Shown here: piece after piece, positions 8,226 through 20,386 of the stretch
How positions within the stretch are numbered: the stretch's first letter is position 1
Layout: each line of letters starts with the position of its first letter
Source: Apoderus coryli
Taxonomy: Eukaryota; Arthropoda; Insecta; Coleoptera; Attelabidae
NCBI GenBank assembly: GCA_911728435.2
Contig: OU452205.1
Location: forward strand, 2,299,760 to 2,363,759
Direction of reading: 5' to 3'
Length of the DNA stretch: 64,000 bases
Position numbers and translations under genes: made by a program
Notes under the pieces: generated by a model
The model's database searches: none
Seen by the model: the letters and a program-made list of their open reading frames with translations, nothing else
What the model was told of the DNA's origin: nothing

Positions 8226-10655
8226 AGAGTCCCCTATTAAATATGTTTTGGGCTTTTATTAGTTTAGTTGCTGAGGACGGTTACCATCCCACATTACATA
8301 TATCTTTTTATTGCACGATTGGCCCATATCAAAAAAAATTCTTCCCTAATTTACAAGCCAAAAAATTTAATTTTGCCAAGGCCTCCACTTTTATATGAGT
8401 TAATTTCTATACAAAACTGGTCCTTTTTAAACCAATTTCGGGACGTGAATGTTGCCGTGGCTGAGTTCCAGAATAGATTGACAGCTATTCTGGATATCAC
8501 TGTTCCAATTTGTAAACAACGATCAAAAAAATATTCCTATCCCTGTTGGTATTCCTTGGACCTCATAAGGAATATTAAAGAGAAACATAAATGCCTATGC
8601 AGGTGGAAGACCTCTGGAGCACCGCACTACTTGCCTAAGTTCAGGTTATACAGAATATATATAAATCGCATTCAACACTCAATAAGAGGCGATCCGGCAC
8701 ACCTTTGGAGGTTTGTTCAGAATAAAAAACAAAGGTCACGTATTCCTGGTGATATGTTTGACGAGCAGGGCACTGAAATATCAGATCCAATAAACATCGT
8801 TTTTAGATTTGCCAATTATTTTCGTAGTATATATGTTGATTCGATAAGCCAGGAATATACTGAGACTTTTAACAGTGATGATCTGGTAGATGTGGGGAGC
8901 TTGGATATGGAAGATATTCTAAGTGCTCTGAAAAGTCTAAAACGGAAGATGACTGCAGGTATAGATAACCTACCCGCGATGGTGGTTAAAGATTGTGCTT
9001 ATGAATTTGCGGAACCATTGTATTACATTTTTAATTTATCCCTGCGGTCTAACTTGTTTCCTGACTACTGGAAGATAGCTCGTATATGTCCTATACATAA
9101 ATCGGGAGATATTAACAGAATCGAAAACTATCGACCTATTTCAATTCTTCCTAATTTCGCAAAGGTTTTTGAAATTGCTCTGCACAATAAGTTATTTGGG
9201 CAAATAAAACATAGGCTAGTTTACCAGCAACATGGGTCGTTCTACGGTGACCAATCTAACCACTTTCCTGCAGGATGTAATTCCGGCTGTCGGTCGAGGT
9301 TTGCAAGTCGACGCAATCTATACTGACTTTTCCAATGCGTTCGATAAGATTGATCATTCCCTGATTCAACAGAAGATGTGCGACATTGGCTTCGGCAGGA
9401 ATCTGATATCTTTTTTTCAGCAAGGCAACAATTTTTTGATTACAATGGATTCAGTTCAAGTTCATTCACAGCCTCAAGTGGAACTCCGCAGGGCAGCACG
9501 TTAGCTCCTCTTCTCTTTGCAATATTCGTAAACGATATTGGCTCTGGTTTCAATAGCAATTATTTGTTGTTTGCGGATGATTTATAATTGTATCGCACTG
9601 TTGTTTGTGAGAACGATTGCGCACAGCTTCAAACAGATCTGTGTCGGCTCTCAGAATGATGTTATCTAAATAGACTTCCTCTAAATCTGAACAAACGTAA
9701 GTCAGTGACATTTACAAGACGTCAAGATCCGTTTTTGCGAAACTACACCATCGACAATTCAAATTTGGAACGCTGCGCTTTAATCAAAGATCTTGGTGTA
9801 TACTTGGATGGTGATTTATCTTTCAACTACCACATTGAGCAAGTTTCTGCTAATGCTTTGCGAATGTTAGGATTTATTTTTAGACAGACCAGAGAATTCA
9901 ACAACATGGACTGCCTGAAAAGTCTCTATTTCGCCTTTGTTGTGTCTATTTTGGAATTCGCTACAATCATTTGGTCGCCCATCTACCGTGTTCATATACA
10001 GAGATTGGAGAGTATCCAACGTAAGTTTTTAAAATATGTGTCATTTAAAATTGATGGATATTTTCCTCCTCGTGGGTGTGATCACGGCCTGTTACTGGCA
10101 AGGTTCGGATTTCGGCCGTTAGCCGAGAGACCCATCTTCGCGTCTCAAATCTTTCTTTTTAAGTTGATCAACAATATGTTGGATTGTCCTCAGTTGCTTC
10201 AGCAGCTATGGTTTCGTGTCCCTAGGGTTCACTCTAGAAGCGCTAGTTTATTTTGGGTGCCACAGATTCGTTCTAATTATGAATCAAAGCACCGCTATTT
10301 CGGGCTTGTAAATACAGTAACCGATTAGTTGTTATTAATGAAAACGTTGATTTTTTTAATGTATCGCTCGATTCTTTTAAGAAAAGTTTAGAGACATGTT
10401 TGCGGGCTACTGATTTGTATTTGTTTTGATGAATTATGTTCATGAGTTAATTATTTATTGTTCTTGTAATCTTCTCAATTTTCTTTCGTTTTGATGCGCG
10501 TATTTCCTTTTTTGTATTTTTCAGTTAGTTTTAAGTTAGTTCTAAGTTGGGTATTTTTGTATGCTAATGCTAGGCAATTGTTTTTGTTAATGTAAGATTT
10601 TGTCTTGTTATTGGGTAGCAATACCTGTTAGACAATAAAGAGATTATTATTATTA
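8226..10655 (+). mobile_element. Jockey/CR1-like LINE, 5'-truncated and decayed
   Basis: The coding relic covers the linker after the endonuclease (LVAEDGYHPTLHISF), then the reverse transcriptase. Recognisable blocks are FPDYWKIARICPIHKSGD, ENYRPISILPNFAKVFE, GRSTVTNLTTF, DAIYTDFSNAFDKIDH, SGTPQGSTLAPLLFA, LLFADDL (9561-9584), IKDLGVYLDGDLSFNYHI, and the C-terminal RVPRVHSRSASLF...RSNYES region. The reading ends at a TGA near 10427-10429. Frameshifts near 8392, 9228, 9420 and 10305 and stops at 9585 and about 9656 kill it. The 3' end carries CCTGTTAGACAATAAAG followed by (ATT)n. That same tail closes the LINE at 43.3-44.4 kb, so both belong to one family. Confidence 0.85.
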
Positions 10656-12230
10656 ATTCAAACAAAATTTATTTAACTCAATTGACAGTATTTAATAATC
10701 CAAACAATTATTTTTTTCAGTGCAGTTTCACGTGATCAATGAATTCGAATGACGGCTTGCTTGCTGTGAAAAAAGTAAACGGAGCACAGTACAAATTCTT
10801 GCTACGATATAGATTAGAGAAGTTAGAATTTAATAATGTACAGGGCGTTCCATAAGAAAAACATATTACGCCATTACCCTTATGAAATGTTTCTTCCAAA
10901 ACTGTTTCATTTAAATTTGTACGTGATTTTTGGCCATCACTATATATAACAATAATATGGAAACGTTTGTGTTTCCATACACACAATTATTCAAACAATA
11001 ATTGTAAATAAGTGTGTGATTAAAAATAATTTTATCAATATGCCTAAATAATGCACATTATTTGCAAATATTGCTCGCAATAATAATAATTACCAGCTAA
11101 TTATTATTCCATTATATCTGTCAGATAAAGCAATTATAAATTATCGCAAAACTGTGAATTATTATTTTAAAAGCAGCAAATTAACTTTTAGAGCTAAACC
11201 TATTCAAAAGTGTCATTGAGCACAGCTTTAGACAAACTTCAACAAAATATTTTTTAATTACTATGTTTCTTCTCTTCTTTTTTGGTTGTGTCTAATTTTT
11301 GCATTAGCTTTCCATATCTGCGTTGCTTCTCTCTGAATGTCCTTTCTTTTTGTTTCCCAGCGTATTCTTTCTTCGTGCATTGTTTTATAAATTTTTCCAT
11401 CATAGTTTGAATGTCTGCGTTGCTTGTTCGTTATCCTGAAAGTGACGTAGAGTTCTTTCTCAGCTTCGCGTTGTCTTCTTTGTTCGACCATCTTGCTGAA
11501 GTTTCATAAACTCACTCAATTTAAATTAAAACGTTTACAAGAATACGAAACTCTTCTTATTTTAATTTTTGTTACAACTTAACTTAAACTCTAATCTAAT
11601 CATTTTTCTTAAAACAAAACTAACCTTTTTCTAAACCAAAAGAAAATCAGTGAACCTCAACAAGTCCTTACCCTAAAAAACGAAAATCAGTGATCCTAAA
11701 CATGTATTGAAATTAATAGTATATGAAAATATTAAAAATAAATAAATTAATACAAAAAATGAATCACATAAAGCCCTTCCAAGAGGTTATCTTCAATTTC
11801 CCTTTTAATTATTGGTTTTGTTCGTCTGTTGTTCTTTAGTTTCTTTACGTCTTCTGTCATTTATAGCTGAAGTTTTCTCATAGCTGCTTCGGTTTCTACT
11901 AACTACTCAAATAAGAACTTTAAGTTTCTATAACCTCATTAATTTAAATGGAACGTCATATTTCTGAACTTACCTAGCAATGTACTTACTAATGACCTGT
12001 CGAATGGTATTAGGGTGTACTATAGCTAAGTCTGTCCGTTTTGGCAGAAAAAGCTAAATAATTGTTTTGTACACCATTTGGTGTTTTTTAAATAAATGTT
12101 TTAATGTTTCTAGCCTATGTTATCAGAAATGTCAAATGCTCTGCAATTATAAAAGTCAATATGAATTTGTCTTAATTATGCATAAACAGCATTGATGATA
12201 ATAAAAAGCACAGATAAATTTCTACCAAAA
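10656..12230. other. Mostly featureless AT-rich DNA
   Basis: A TACAGGGCGTTCC motif near 10842 looks like a transposon end. A short charged reading frame lies at 11261-11491 (separate entry). AAAATCAGTGA-type short repeats occur near 11645-11695. No other gene is seen. Confidence 0.4.
11261..11491 (-). CDS. Unrecognised small charged reading frame
   Basis: 76 codons from ATG to TAG, very rich in Arg, Lys and Glu (starts MVEQRRQREAEKELYV, ends KIRHNQKRREET) and predicted to be one long charged helix. I do not recognise it. It could be a fragment of a coiled-coil protein, an exon, or chance. The ATG context and lack of neighbours give no support for a real gene. Confidence 0.15.
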   Translation of the reverse strand: MVEQRRQREAEKELYVTFRITNKQRRHSNYDGKIYKTMHEERIRWETKRKDIQREATQIWKANAKIRHNQKRREET

Positions 12231-13036
12231 TATTCATAACATGTATTCGAAATGTTGACCGTCCATTTCGAGACACTTCGATATTCTTTTTTGAAAACTA
12301 CGGCTAACTCTGGTCAACATTTGCATGGTGCCAGTTTGAAAATCATCTCTTAAGCGTATTTTCATATCGTGTGGTGTTGTTGGAGGCGTCTTGTAGACAA
12401 TTATTGCTTCACGTATCCCGATAAAAAGATATCCGGATATATGGGAGGTCAATTTTTTCTTCCAATTCACCTGTGATGATAATGAGGCGGAGCTCCATCT
12501 AATTGAAACCACATGGTTGTTCTCCTGTTTAAAGGAATTTCTTCTAATTATACATGATGTTGGTGTAGAAGAAAATCCAGTACTATCATACCATTTAACG
12601 ATCCCTCAAAAATTAGGGTACTTTTAAATATCGACCCAATGTTCCACCATAAAGAATAATAATGGTCGTTGTGTCTGTTCACGAGGCTATTGTTGTGAAA
12701 TGTATATTCGTCACTAAATAACATATTATCAGAAAATGTTTCATTTGCTGCCACTTTATCTAACACTCACTTGCAAAATTCAATTCTATTGGTGCTTTCG
12801 AATATCTGATTTTGACTAATATTAGGATTTTCGATTACTGAACCAACTGTAGCAAAAATAGTTTTTCCATTTTCGGTGACAGGTTTTCTTGTAACGTAGT
12901 TCTTATAGCTAACACTTTCAGTTTCCTTAAACTGATTTAAAAGTCTGAAAAGCAGCTGGTCTTGGATGATTTCGTATGGGAAACCTTTGAGCATAAACTC
13001 GAGAAGCCAATGAAGAATTTTGATGGCCTTCTCCAT
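12231..13036 (-). pseudogene. Mariner-superfamily transposase relic with internal deletion (copy A)
   Basis: The minus strand reads a helix-turn-helix region (FKETESVSYKNYVTRKPV, then GSVIENPNISQNQI), then jumps straight to NRIEFCK and VLDKVAANETFSDNMLFSDE (first catalytic Asp), FHNNSLVNRHN, WFQLDGAPPHYHH (second Asp), and a C-terminal block TPHDMKIRLRDDFQT...MLTRVSRSFQKRISKCL ending EYML. About 40-50 residues between the helix-turn-helix and NRIEFCK have been lost. Frameshifts and stops are frequent around 12450-12500 and 12770. A relative with the same FCxWxxxK...LFSDESTFHN pattern lies at 46225-46915. Family: IS630/Tc1/mariner; possibly rosa-like. Confidence 0.75.
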
Positions 13037-13200
13037 GAATCAATATGATATCAATACGTTCTTCTTTTGAGTAAATAATCTTGATTTTAATAAAGCTACA
13101 CCAAAACTAACAATTGTAAATCAATAACATTTATAGTAAAGCATGAACAGCAAATTAAATTGATAAATAATTATAGGCCAAAGGACTTCGGTCAATGGCC

Positions 13201-13209
13201 TATATAAGG
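13201..13209 (+). promoter_or_regulatory. TATA-box-like sequence
   Basis: TATATAAGG sits in a locally GC-rich context (GGCC before, AGCCCCTCCTCGG after). No initiator is evident 25-30 bases downstream, so support is weak. Confidence 0.25.
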
Positions 13210-13479
13210 AGCCCCTCCTCGGTAAGATTGTAAGAAGTGTTAATTGAGTTGTTATGCGAAAACAGTTGGATATTCACAAAAAAGTCTTAGTTATAGTGTA
13301 TACCTAGGTTTAAAATGAAATAAAAAGAGACATAACAGCAACTAGCGTTCATATTTTTAATAAAGGCAAGTACGCTTCTGGTGTTATAGCTATATAAGAT
13401 GGTTTTTTTATTTATTCAATTAGAATCGACTACGAGAATAAAGGACTAAAGTAAATCCGGATTTAACCAGACAGCAGCC

Positions 13480-13680
13480 ATGGATTTTAAGAATGCATTC
13501 TTATTGTGTAGGTATCTAATACCCATACCATTTCCAATTCCACCTTATTCTAAGCCGGAGCAAATAGGTGATGGAGGTATCTTGCCTCCATTTGAATTGC
13601 CAATAGTGGAAAAAGAACATTTTCCTGAGAAAACCCGTTCTTTACATTTATTTATGAGCGAATGCAATGCGAATATCTAA
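13480..13680 (+). CDS. Unrecognised short reading frame
   Basis: 66 codons, ATG in a good context (GCAGCCATGG), Pro-rich (PIPFPIPPYSKPEQIGDGG). No family recognised. It sits 270 bases after the TATA-like motif, which is the only hint of a transcription unit. It could be an element relic or chance. Confidence 0.2.
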   Translation: MDFKNAFLLCRYLIPIPFPIPPYSKPEQIGDGGILPPFELPIVEKEHFPEKTRSLHLFMSECNANI

Positions 13681-13762
13681 CAAACATTAGATTATTTTGG
13701 TGTGCTTTGTAATTCATTGGAAATATATCGACATTTCCGAACATGGTAGTCAATTAAGTAAA

Positions 13763-13950
13763 TGTTTAGGAATAACAGGGGCAATGCGAACTTGCCCCAC
13801 AGCAGCGATGGAAATGTTGCTGCATCTAATACCTTTGCCTGTCCTAGTCAAAAAAGAGGCAGCAATTAGCGCTCTGAAACTGGCACAGGTAATGGAATAC
13901 AAATCTGGCGATCTAGAGGGACACATGGGAATCCTGAATCTAATACCTTT
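13763..13950 (+). pseudogene. LINE fragment of the same family as 857-2252
   Basis: KCLGITGAMRTCPTAAMEML, then HLIPLPVLVKKEAAISALK matches the C-terminal part of the reverse transcriptase in the 857-2252 copy almost word for word, at both base and protein level. It continues into LAQVMEYKSGDLEGHMGIL, the stretch toward RNase H that the other copy has lost. Confidence 0.8.
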
Positions 13951-13964
13951 GGATCTATATTATT

Positions 13965-14145
13965 ATAGATATTATTTTTATATTTACTTTATTCATTTAC
14001 ATATTGTGGTTTTTTTAGGTCAGTTTTGTTTAGCAGTTAAGTTATTTGAATTGTACTTATATATATTTTTTTCCTGTAATTGGGATATGCCTGTTGGAAA
14101 TAAAAATTTTATTATTACTATTATTATTATTATTATTATTATCTT
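13965..14145 (+). repeat. LINE 3' tail ending in (ATT)n
   Basis: CCTGTAATTGGGATATGCCT, then GTTGGAAATAAAAA and an (ATT)n run (14109-14150) resemble the tail of the jockey/CR1-like family (TTGTAATTGGGTATG..CCTGTTAGACAATAAAG) at 10.6 and 44.4 kb. Confidence 0.5.
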
Positions 14146-14150
14146 ATCTT

Positions 14151-14920
14151 ATCTTATTATACAGGGTGTCCCATAATTGTATGTTCGGTGGTTAATTTTA
14201 GCACCTCTCTCATCAAGATTTAGCTACGAACTTCTTGAACACCGGGTATATAGCAAAAAATTGGACCAAACAAACGTTTTTCAATTATACTTTATTGTGC
14301 TGATAAACCTGAAGCGAACCATTTCTCCAAACCACAGGAACATTTTTATTGCTTTCCAATATGACCGCTACTACATAAAAACTAATATACCAAACATTTT
14401 GACACTTTGAAAATTGAATTCAAACTGTCCCACCGACCAATTTTGGTAGAACATATACATACAGACATGCAAAGTTGAAATTTATTAGGTTTCGAATTTA
14501 TTTGTCGAGTACATTTTTTGTATTAGTTTTTAAATTAAGCCTTGTCTAAAATTCCGGCCATAAATTTGTGACCGGTGAGCGGCGGCAAGCGCAAAAGTAA
14601 GCATTTATATTCGTTCGAAAGCGGTAGTGACATTTTCACGCTATAGCCAAAAGAGATTTAGGGTAATAGAAAGGACGGACACATGAAAAATGTAGCTATA
14701 GGAACTACATCCAGTCAAATAGCCAAGCATTCTGATAAGCTTTAATGGGTATTTTTGTTCCTTGTATATATGGACTACAAATGTGTGGATGCAGAGCTGG
14801 TTTCAACCATTTTTGTGGGGATATCGTAAATTTGCACGATTTCGTTCGAAACGTTTTTATTTTAACACAGTACTGTTACCCTTACACTCTTGCAGCTCTC
14901 ATGCAAGAGCAACAGTAACA
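14151..14920. other. No gene seen; Tc/mariner-type end at 14162
   Basis: TATACAGGGTGTCCCATAAT (14160-14179) is a typical terminal motif of non-autonomous Tc1/mariner elements. The other end was not located. No gene is recognised. Confidence 0.4.
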
Positions 14921-15378
14921 GTATGTATTACGAAAGTCGCAAAGTTGCAAGCAAAAGTCGCTAAGTTTTGAAAATGTATTGCGAAAGTCGCAAATTGAAA
15001 GCGGAAGTCGCTAAGATTTGTAGTTGTGTTGCGAAAGTCGCAAATTGAAACCGAAAGTCGTCAAGTTTTGAAGTGGTGTTGCGAAAGTCGCAAATTGAAA
15101 GCGACAGTCGCTAAGTTTTGAGGTTGTGTTGCGAATGTCGCAAATTGAAAACGAAAGTCGCTAAGTTTTGCAGTTGTGTTGCGAAAGTCGCAAAGTTGCA
15201 AGCGAAAGTCGCTAAGTTTTGAAAATGTGTTGCGAAAGTCGCAAATTGAAAGCGAGAGGCGCTAAGTTTTGAGGTTGTGTTGCGAAAGTCGCAAATTGAA
15301 AGCAAAAGTCACAGATTTTTGAAGTTGTGTTGCGAAAGTCGCTAAGTTTTGAAAATGTAATGCGAAAGTCCCAAAGTT
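14921..15378. repeat. 50-bp tandem repeat, about nine copies
   Basis: The unit is GCGAAAGTCGCAAATTGAAA followed by GCGAAAGTCGCTAAGTTTTG and GAAGTTGTGTT, and it recurs every 47-52 bases. Each unit contains two GCGAAAGTCGC cores, so it arose from a shorter 20-30 base ancestor. Copies differ at a few positions each. Confidence 0.85.
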
Positions 15379-16014
15379 AACAGAGAAACTCACCCTTCAT
15401 ATTTTATACTTTCACGAAAACTAAGTGGGAAACATATTTAGTGTCCGTCTAATCTCTAAAACTGTATTCCAGATTTTGTGTGTAGTTTGTGCAAAACTGG
15501 TAAATAATTAGATTTGCAACAGCTGAAGCAATACATAAACAAGTCCTAACAAGTGAGATATAAGGGATGCTGAAGTGGCTATGGCTAGTTTATGTCTGTA
15601 TATTCTATAGCATAATATGTATATTCAACCACTATAACCCACGCAATTGCAAAATAACCTAATAAATCCTTATTATTGGACCCAGAGCCGCTGGCAGGCA
15701 CATAACCGAGATGTGGTCAATTTGCTTGCCTATTATAAAATATTAAAGCTTCGTTAAGTTTTGCTTATTCTACAGGGTTTGTCATCAGTAACATGAAGAT
15801 AATATATTATCTAGAGTAAACATAACAGTAAGTATACACTGTGTCCAAAATAAAATTGGAAACTTGGAAATGGTAGGAGTTAAATGTCCGTTAAATTAAA
15901 GAAAAGTTGTACAATTTAAGCACGTTTTAAACGGTCTTTTCAAAATTAAACTAAACCGTTTTTGAGAATTTTTGATCGAACACAGCGCCGTTAAAAAGTT
16001 ACTGGTTAAGTAAA
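15379..16014. other. No gene seen
   Basis: AT-rich; a CTACAGGG motif near 15772 and ACACTGTGTCCAAAATAA near 15837 look like worn transposon ends. Confidence 0.35.
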
Positions 16015-16735
16015 GAAAGTGTGTTCAAACCATTATAAAAGAAATATCATCGGTTTACGGTAAACTTTGTCCAGGAAAAACATTGATTTATAAGTGGCAT
16101 GTGCTTTTTAACCATGGTAAGGACTCACTCGAAAACGACCCTCTCTAATTTTGAACCTATCTGAAACTACTGGAGACGAAACTTAGGTTCTTCATTATGA
16201 ACCTGAGTCCAAGCACAATTCCTTCTAATGGCATAGAAAGGAAGTTTAAGGTCACATAGTTAACCGGATAAATCATGGCGACATCGACAGAGAAAACATA
16301 GGTATATTGTTTATGTTTTAGGCCTTTTTTTATTGAGGATTTCGAAGACCTAAATATTTTTGTTTTCGAATCATGAAGACGAGCATTCAATGGTTTTATA
16401 GGCAAATGAAGTATTATCATCAATTTTGTCTTGGTTATCCAACAGTGATAGTAAATCATGTGCAGGTCGATCAGAATCTGTTCTGATTCCTAAAAACGTC
16501 AATGCACTGCACAAAGTAATTCAACAAGATGGACCATTTTGCATGAATATTTATTTATAAAAAAATATATTATTAAATGCTAAACAAATTCAACGTACGA
16601 GCTGCAAAATAAATAAATCATAAAGGCCAACCGAAAACGTCGTTTTATTCTTCATCATGACAATTTGAGAACCTGGTTTGAGGATAATATGAAAAAGTGT
16701 ATAAACCATAAACGCGAATTGTTTAGAAAGCAATA
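16015..16735 (+). pseudogene. Mariner transposase relic, blocks out of order
   Basis: Blocks on the plus strand: the N-terminal helix-turn-helix VQTIIKEISSVYGKLCPGKT, then IYKWHVLFNHGKDSLENDP (16025-16145); TTGDET*VLHYEPESKHNSF (16165-16215, first catalytic Asp, Trp changed to stop); AGRSESVLIPKNVNALHKV (16461-16520); and KANRKRRFILHHDN (16624-16665, second Asp). In a normal mariner gene the GRPxS...linker follows the ENDP block directly. Here it comes after the TGDE block, so the relic is rearranged or two copies overlap. Confidence 0.65.
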
Positions 16736-17557
16736 ATTTAAATTAATAGATTAAATTAAAACTACAACGGTTACTTTTTACGTTTTTACAAAATTTAGAA
16801 AAAAAAGTAACCCTCGTAGTTTTTTAATATCAAAAAATTAGTTCAAATATTTTAATTTACATTATTAGAAACAAAATAGTATATTTTTTGACTGCCCATG
16901 TACAATTTCCTTTGGCTAATCGTGTTAAATTGAAAAGGATAATTAAATTTGGTTACAAGCGGTAAAACATTAAATTTATATGTATAGTATAGTTACCGAA
17001 AGGACCAATTTAAAGAGGCCATTTTCTCTCTACGGCCAGCTGGTCATCAGTAATTACCATCCTGGTACTTAAGGGAAGATTTTCTTTACGCCTTATACAA
17101 GCATTAAAACAACTAACGTAGTCGTAATGGCATAGTATGTGTAATACTTATACACATGTTTCAGCTTTATATCAAATAAAAGGCTACTATTGGCCAGTTG
17201 GTTTTTGGCCAGTGCAGTGCAGGTGTAGTAGACATTCTTTATAAAACACCCTGTATAGAAAATTAATTTATTTATTATAATATATTGAATTAATACGAGG
17301 GCCGTGTGGAAAGTGTCCATCTTAGGAAAAATATTTTATTTAAATTTGTTTTTCAATATAAGATACTTTCATTCCACTTTGGAACCGTTATTTCTAAAAT
17401 TTATTTCTATTTTTTGTTTATTTTATTATTTGGGTTATAAGTTTTGACGCAGGGAATTTTAGTGCAATTTTATATACTGGGAATTGGTGGGATCGCCTGC
17501 TCCGAGAATTTAGCCGAGGCAGGCATCTTAAAGCATTTTACTTTGTCTCACAAATTA
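16736..17557. other. No gene seen
   Basis: AT-rich. CACCCTGTATAG near 17248 is an outward-facing Tc/mariner-type end. Nothing else recognised. Confidence 0.35.
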
Positions 17558-19060
17558 GGTTCGTTCGCGGAAGTAGTTCTGAACTGGTTCTAGTTTTCTA
17601 CGCCTGCGCAGTTAGCTTTTCTGCGTTCACACAAAAAAATTAACAAACTACTAGTAATAGATGCAAACAGTTCGCAGAGTATACGGAATGAGTTCATTAC
17701 AGGTTCCGAACCGATTTTACAGCTCTCTGACTGAGGAAGAACTGTTGGTTCTGACATGCGCAGTCATAGTGAAGCCACAGCATAATAAGTACAGCATTCC
17801 GAGTCCACGTTGGCACTTTGAACTAAATAATTTCAAACTGTGACGTATGACGCCGCCATTTTAGGAGAGAAGTCAGGTCCTAATTAAAAATAATTATAGT
17901 TTTCAGTTTCTAACCACAGTACTGTATTTTATTTTTGTAAAAATATTTAAGTACATAATAATGTCGCTGTCAATTTCAAAAATATTTGTGATGTGTCATA
18001 GTGATTGAAAACATCCTTGAGTCGTGTTATCAGTTAAATGTTGACATGATTGGGTGATTTTTAATAATAATAATAAAGACTTTATTGTAAAAAACAGACA
18101 TTTTTACAAAAGGCGAACCTGAACTTAACTTATATTTTAACTTAAACCAATCTGACAGCGCTCTTAACTTATGTTTATGTTTCACTTCCATTTAGTTTAA
18201 AAACACATTAGAGACTGTCATTTTATAAATGGATCTTTGGGAAATCAAAAAAAAATGTTTAGAGCAGGTGTACCGCTTATTGGGACAACGTTTTGCAGAA
18301 CACATATGTCCACCCTGATTTTTCATTGTGTTAATCACAAGACACGTTAATAGAAATAAAATCCTTTTAATTCTCACGTACACTATACTGGAAACACATA
18401 ATAAGATTACATTCACAATATTTATTTATCTATTATCTCGTACACGCCGGCTGAACACAGGAGTGAACGGTATCTACCTACGTCTATGCGTTTATGGTCA
18501 CGTTTTATCCTATAATAAGGGCATGCGCAACGAAATGCGCATGACGCCTCGCAAGCGGATACTTGGAATGCTGTTTGTTTCTATACTGTGGTTGTAATGA
18601 AGAAGAAGATATCCAAGAAAGAGTAGAATGGGGGATGAATGATTTTATGTAGATAGATGATATGAAGTATTTAGTGACGTCCTGAAAGAAATGAAAACTA
18701 CAAAAACTAAATAAGTTATCAATTAGACAACGTTTCTTATTTCCATTACTTTCTTAAAATGTCATGCAAATCGCGCAAGGTTTTCTGTCATTATTTAAGA
18801 GAATTAAAATGTTCACGATTATTCTGCACTAAATGCGCCAGTCATGATAGGGATGATATTTGACGGAACTGGAATGAACAAATGTCTAACTTTTATTAAC
18901 AACTGTTGCACGCTGTACGCAATTCTATTTTGGTCTATTTTGCGTTCATGGTGAATCAAGATTACGAATGCGTTACGAACCGCGCCTGCGTCTTAAAACA
19001 AGTTCTGTGATGGCACGATTCGGTTCGGAATGAGTAAGGAATCGTTTTCGCGAACGAGGC
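17558..19060. mobile_element. Non-autonomous DNA element, possibly PIF/Harbinger-like
   Basis: The left end GGTTCGTTCGCGGAAGTAGT and the inverted right end GCCTCGTTCGCGAAAACGAT align as imperfect terminal repeats. A second inverted match lies further in (ACGCCTGCGCAGTT versus ACGCAGGCGCGGTT). TTA flanks both sides (17555-17557 and 19061-19063), the 3-bp target expected for PIF/Harbinger. No transposase is found inside. The interior is AT-rich with an (AATAATAATAAAG) LINE-tail-like piece near 18065. Confidence 0.4.
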
Positions 19061-20386
19061 TTAAATATTTTAAAGTATAGACAAGATTGACACATGTAAG
19101 AAACCAAATTTTCTAAAAAAATCCGTCTAACTTGCCATCACCGGGTTTACAAGATATTTTCAATGCATTCAATTACCGTTTCTCGAATACCAAGAAATGC
19201 AAGAAAATTTCCTCCAATATTATAATATTATAGGTATTTTTATCACATTTTATTTGGACGTCTAACTGTGGCGAATGTACCTATTTCTTTATTGTAAAAA
19301 AGTAAAGAAAAATACTTATTGCGAAAAAGGCAGAGTAGAAGCTATACGAGTACACATGCGTGTGTGTAGATGCATGCGGTCGTATATGAAATAGCGTCGT
19401 TTTTCATATTTTCGTTTAAGCAAATTTCTATTTATGTGACTGGAAATAGATAAATTTCCGATTTAACGAAACTGTTTTGCACAGCAGAGCATTTTCAGTC
19501 ATGGCTTAAAGAAATCTGAAAACACCCACAAAAAGGACATATAAATTATTGGCAAATAGACAACTTCAGAGTTAGTATGGCGTGGTATATTTAATAAATA
19601 ATAGTTTCAGAATTTGTAACTTTATAGCAACATACAGTCACAGCTCTCAGTAACTTGGTAAAAAAGTTACTTTTAAGTATACCAATGAGAAATCGCAAAG
19701 TTCTACTTTTATCTACAATGCACTATGAAGGTGACTGGTTCTGAGCATTTCAATCCATTCAATTTTGCCATAGTTTTTCATCGATTTGTGACACGGTGCA
19801 TTTGTAATAAGACGCACGGGCAATGGAATTTACTTTTGTCCTACCCTGTATTTGTGTCTGGGTTTTATAGTTTTCTACCAATCTGTCTACAAATATAATA
19901 TTCCGTCAACGTTATACAACATCTGCAAGTAATAAAAATATTATCTAAAGGAATTGTTAGGTACCTAAAAGAACCTTTTTTCTAATCGAGAATATTGAGT
20001 TTACGTTAATGAGTGAGCCCAAAGAGAAAAGCATATATTAGAAAAGATAACCAGATGTTTCAATTATTGAGTGGTCTCACTTTTGATCCATCAAAACAAC
20101 TTCATGTAAATTAAATGTCGAACTCTTATTATTATATACAAAAGCTAATTGGAGGGTGTCACGGTTTCCCATATCAAATAATATATATTATGGGCGCATA
20201 AAAAAACAATGGGTTTTTGTCCAGTCGCGAACTCCAACATAAGATACCTAAGTATCAAGAACCTTTATTAAAGTCGACATACAAATAAAAATGTATCTTA
20301 TTTTGTGAATCTTCTCACACTGTAGATGTATCTTTATTGGGGTATATTGTAAAAATGGCCTTTTTTCTGATTGGCTATTTTCATTC
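19061..20386. other. No gene seen
   Basis: AT-rich sequence without recognised genes or repeats. Confidence 0.4.

Noticed and set aside
15775..15795. CTGATGA on the minus strand near 15790 as another hammerhead
   Set aside because: No stem II and no GAAA at the right distance.
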